Source: Acidobacteriota bacterium
GTDB lineage: Bacteria; Acidobacteriota; Thermoanaerobaculia; Thermoanaerobaculales; Thermoanaerobaculaceae
DNA: 40,790 nucleotides
Assembly (NCBI GenBank): GCA_016213675.1
Contig: JACQZW010000010.1
Span: 1 to 40,790, forward strand
Direction: 5' to 3'
Positions 38,999-40,790 of this stretch are shown here, piece by piece. The notes under the pieces were generated by a model that saw only the letters and a list, made by a program, of their open reading frames with translations, did no database searches and was not told the DNA's origin. Position 1 is the first letter of the stretch. Each line of letters starts with the position of its first letter. The position numbers and the translations under genes were made by a program.

Positions 38999-39288
38999 TC
39001 GAGGTCGATGTCGCGGATCGGCTTGGTGACCGGCTCGTCCTTGGCCGTCTCGAGCAGCTTCTTGAACTTCTCCTCGCGCAGCGCCGCCCCCGACTGCTCG
39101 GCGCGGAACGCCTCGGCCATCTTGTCGCGGGCGTCGCGCTTCTCCTTCTCCAGCGCCTCCAGCCGGTCCTCGATGCTGGTGGTCGACTTCGGCTTCACCG
39201 GGGGCGTGCAGTTGGCAACCAGCTCGGCGTCGGCGTCGAGCTCGAGCAGCGACTGGCAGTGCGGGCAGGTGACTGTGAACCTCGACAT
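38995..39288 (-). CDS. Zinc-ribbon protein with coiled-coil tail
   Basis: 97 residues from the ATG at 39288. MSRFTVTCPHCQSLLELDAD is an N-terminal zinc-knuckle half (CPHC, with a further cysteine in ANC near 30). TSIEDRLEALEKEKRDARDKMAEAFRAEQ is a charged coiled coil. The C-terminus is acidic. It resembles small bacterial zinc-ribbon proteins found beside diverse genes; I cannot name a function. Convergent with the Smr gene, sharing four bases with it. Confidence 0.75.
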   Translation of the reverse strand: MSRFTVTCPHCQSLLELDADAELVANCTPPVKPKSTTSIEDRLEALEKEKRDARDKMAEAFRAEQSGAALREEKFKKLLETAKDEPVTKPIRDIDLD

Positions 39289-39396
39289 CGCGCACCTCCG
39301 CCCCGATTGTACGCAACGGGAGCCGGCGCGCATCACTTCCCGCCTCCGCGAGCCCAAGAAAGCGAGAGATGCCGGGTTCGCTCCGTTGCTTTTCGC

Positions 39397-39482
39397 TGTC
39401 ATCCCGAGGCGCGCGACGCGCCACGAGGGATCTCCTGCCTTCCACCAGGAGCAGGAGATCCCTCGCTCCGCTCGGGATGACA
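39397..39482. repeat. 86-bp palindromic dispersed repeat
   Basis: TGTCATCCCGAGG at the left and CTCGGGATGACA at the right are complementary ends. GGGATCTCCTGC and GCAGGAGATCCC form the inner complementary arms around a short loop. Repeats with TGTCATCC...GGATGACA ends occur widely in environmental GC-rich genomes. It lies upstream of the DUF1028 gene and is a probable non-autonomous mobile element. Confidence 0.75.
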
Positions 39483-39524
39483 AGGGTCCCCGGTGGCTGG
39501 GCTACGATGGCCGCGGAGGCTTCC

Positions 39525-40481
39525 ATGCACCGGATCCTGTCCCTCGCCGCCTTGCTCGTCGCGACCGCTACCCTCGCCGGACCGCCCGACCCGTCGACGT
39601 TTTCCATCGCCGCCGCCGACCCGGCGAACGGAGAGGTCGGGGTGGCCGTCGCGTCGCGCTTCTTCGCCGTCGGCACCGTCGTCCCCCACGCCCGCGCCGG
39701 GGTCGGGGCGATCGCCACCCAGGCGTTCTGCAACACGACGTTCGGCCCGCGCGGGCTCGACCTCCTCGATCGCGGCGTGTCGCCCACCGAGGCGCTCGAC
39801 GTGCTGGTGCGCTCCGACGAGGGCCGCGACCGCCGCCAGGTCGGGATCGTCAGCGCCAAGGGCGACTCCGCCACCTACACCGGCAAGGGCTGCAACGCCT
39901 GGGCCGGCGGGAGGCGTGGGCCGGGCTACGCGATCCAGGGCAACATCCTGGTCGGCGAGGCGGTCGTCGACGCCATGGAGCGGGCGTTCCTCGACAGCGC
40001 CGGCAAGCCCCTCGGCGAGCGCCTGCTCGCCGCCCTCAAGGCCGGCGACGCCGCCGGCGGCGACGCCCGGGGGCGGCAGTCCGCGGCGATCCTGGTCGCC
40101 CGCGACAAGGCCGGGTACGGCGGCTTCAGCGACCGTGCCGTCGACGTCCGCGTCGACGACCACGCCGACCCGTTCGGCGAGATCGAGCGACTGCTCGGCC
40201 TGGCCATGGTGAACGACCTGTGGAACCGCGGTTGGACCGCGTTCACCGAGAAGCGGTTCGCCGACGCGCTGCGCTGGCAGGAACAGTGCACCGCGCGGGC
40301 CGAGAAGGTCCCGAGCATGCTGCCCGAGGTGGTCTACGACCTGGCCGTGATCCGGCTCGCCGCCGGCGACCGCGAGGGGGCCTCAGCGGCGCTCAAGCGG
40401 GCCGTCGAGCTCAACCCGAAGCTGGCCGCCCAGGCCAAGGTCGACGACGACCTGAGGGCCCTCCGCCCCGTGCAAGACTAG
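39525..40481 (+). CDS. Exported DUF1028 protein with C-terminal TPR
   Basis: 318 residues from the ATG at 39525 (GGAGG upstream); an ATG six codons earlier is possible. A signal peptide is present (ILSLAALLVATATLAG). STFSIAAADPANGEVGVAVASRFFAVGTVVPHARAGVGAIATQAF is the DUF1028 start, a putative Ntn-hydrolase-like domain, followed by NAWAGGRRGPGYAIQGNILVG and AAILVARDKAGYGGFSDRAVDVRVDDH. The last 80 residues carry a TPR-like helical hairpin (VVYDLAVIRLAAGDREGASAALKRAVELNP). Substrate unknown. Confidence 0.9.
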   Translation: MHRILSLAALLVATATLAGPPDPSTFSIAAADPANGEVGVAVASRFFAVGTVVPHARAGVGAIATQAFCNTTFGPRGLDLLDRGVSPTEALDVLVRSDEGRDRRQVGIVSAKGDSATYTGKGCNAWAGGRRGPGYAIQGNILVGEAVVDAMERAFLDSAGKPLGERLLAALKAGDAAGGDARGRQSAAILVARDKAGYGGFSDRAVDVRVDDHADPFGEIERLLGLAMVNDLWNRGWTAFTEKRFADALRWQEQCTARAEKVPSMLPEVVYDLAVIRLAAGDREGASAALKRAVELNPKLAAQAKVDDDLRALRPVQD

Positions 40482-40492
40482 GAAGGGCTGCA

Positions 40493-40621
40493 CGACCGGC
40501 CAACCGCCCAGGGGTGCACACCCGCCCACCCAACCAGGTTTGCACTCCCGACCACCCCTCCAGGGTTGCCCGCCCCGCCACCCGACCAGGGTTGCCCTCC
40601 CAACCACCCACCCAGGGTTGA
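40493..40621. repeat. Tandem 26-bp G/C-rich repeats downstream of DUF1028
   Basis: About five diverged copies of a 25-26-bp unit with consensus CCACCCRMCCAGGGTTGCCC occur here. The unit matches the repeats at 1-50, including the last copy ending GTTGAAG. The set lies past the stop of the DUF1028 gene, and no gene is seen. The same repeat family at both window edges suggests dispersed, locally amplifying intergenic sequence. Confidence 0.7.
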
Positions 40622-40656
40622 AGAACTGCTAGGTTAAGGATTCGCCCAAATTCTCC

Positions 40657-40790
40657 TTCAACCCTTCAACCCTTCAACCCTTCAACCCTTCAACCCTTCA
40701 ACCCTTCAACCCTTCAACCCTTCAACCCTTCAACCCTTCAACCCTTCAACCCTTCAACCCTTCAACCCTTCAACCCTTCAACCCTTCAAC
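40657..40790. repeat. (TTCAACCC)n octamer microsatellite
   Basis: Almost 17 uninterrupted copies of the octamer TTCAACCC run to the window end and probably beyond it. It directly follows the 26-bp repeats, whose ends (GTTGAAG, CTTCAACC) contain the same octamer, suggesting that the array arose from them. It could be a site of replication slippage; it has no coding capacity. Confidence 0.85.

Noticed and set aside
40493..40790. Possible CRISPR array in the right-edge repeats
   Set aside because: Units are directly abutting without unique spacers, and no cas genes are present.

Overview
This is a chromosomal window from a GC-rich bacterium. Long spurious open frames fill the antisense strands, and the real genes show strong GC bias at the third codon position. 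The gene set (AddAB-type recombination enzymes, a DUF1028 secreted protein, a REC-DUF3052 fusion, a vanadium haloperoxidase, many VOC/cupin/SRPBCC proteins) would fit an uncultured Acidobacteriota- or Myxococcota-like lineage. That placement is an impression, not a measurement. The window has no rRNA or tRNA gene, and I see no CRISPR array.

Layout. 1-170: short G-rich intergenic repeats. 172-7079: two-gene addA/addB-like helicase-nuclease operon on the minus strand. 7130-8506: divergent MATE exporter. 8567-18354: a minus-strand series of mostly single-domain housekeeping or accessory proteins, carrying two inverted, nearly identical 185-bp fold-back elements (11581-11765 and 15468-15652). About 18.7-32.0 kb: a sedentary chromosomal integron. 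32185-32774: a MazF-type toxin-antitoxin pair just upstream of the integrase. 32968-37543: plus-strand nuclease-helicase fusion, polytopic membrane protein and CBS-domain protein. 37636-39288: a glycosyltransferase gene broken by one amber codon, a small membrane protein, an Smr protein and a zinc-ribbon protein. 39397-40481: a palindromic dispersed repeat and a DUF1028 protein. 40493-40790: repeats of the same family as the left edge, then an octamer microsatellite running off the window.

The integron is the main discovery. The integrase gene intI (30904-32013) has all tyrosine-recombinase catalytic residues and the integron-specific extra patch. The cassettes lie beyond its 3' end and are transcribed in the same direction, which is the 'inverted integrase' arrangement, with attI between the intI stop and the first cassette (junction 30689-30695). 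About 15 minus-strand cassettes follow. Many are separated by recognisable attC sites, and in eight or more cases the cassette gene's stop codon lies inside or at the attC core box. Cargo includes a BrnT/BrnA toxin-antitoxin pair, a DUF4160/DUF2442 pair, a degraded HicA-like toxin gene, a methyltransferase, a dihydrofolate-reductase-like protein, VOC, metallophosphoesterase, Rossmann-fold, DUF2938, DUF1801, and several small proteins I do not recognise.

The most unusual single feature is a 105-bp palindromic (REP/MITE-like) element inserted in frame inside intI. It adds 35 cysteine-rich residues to the N-terminal DNA-binding domain without stopping translation. Together with single-base lesions in several genes (DUF4160, HicA-like, glycosyltransferase), this raises the question whether the integron is still active. 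Both frameshifts lie in G/C homopolymers, so sequencing error must also be considered.
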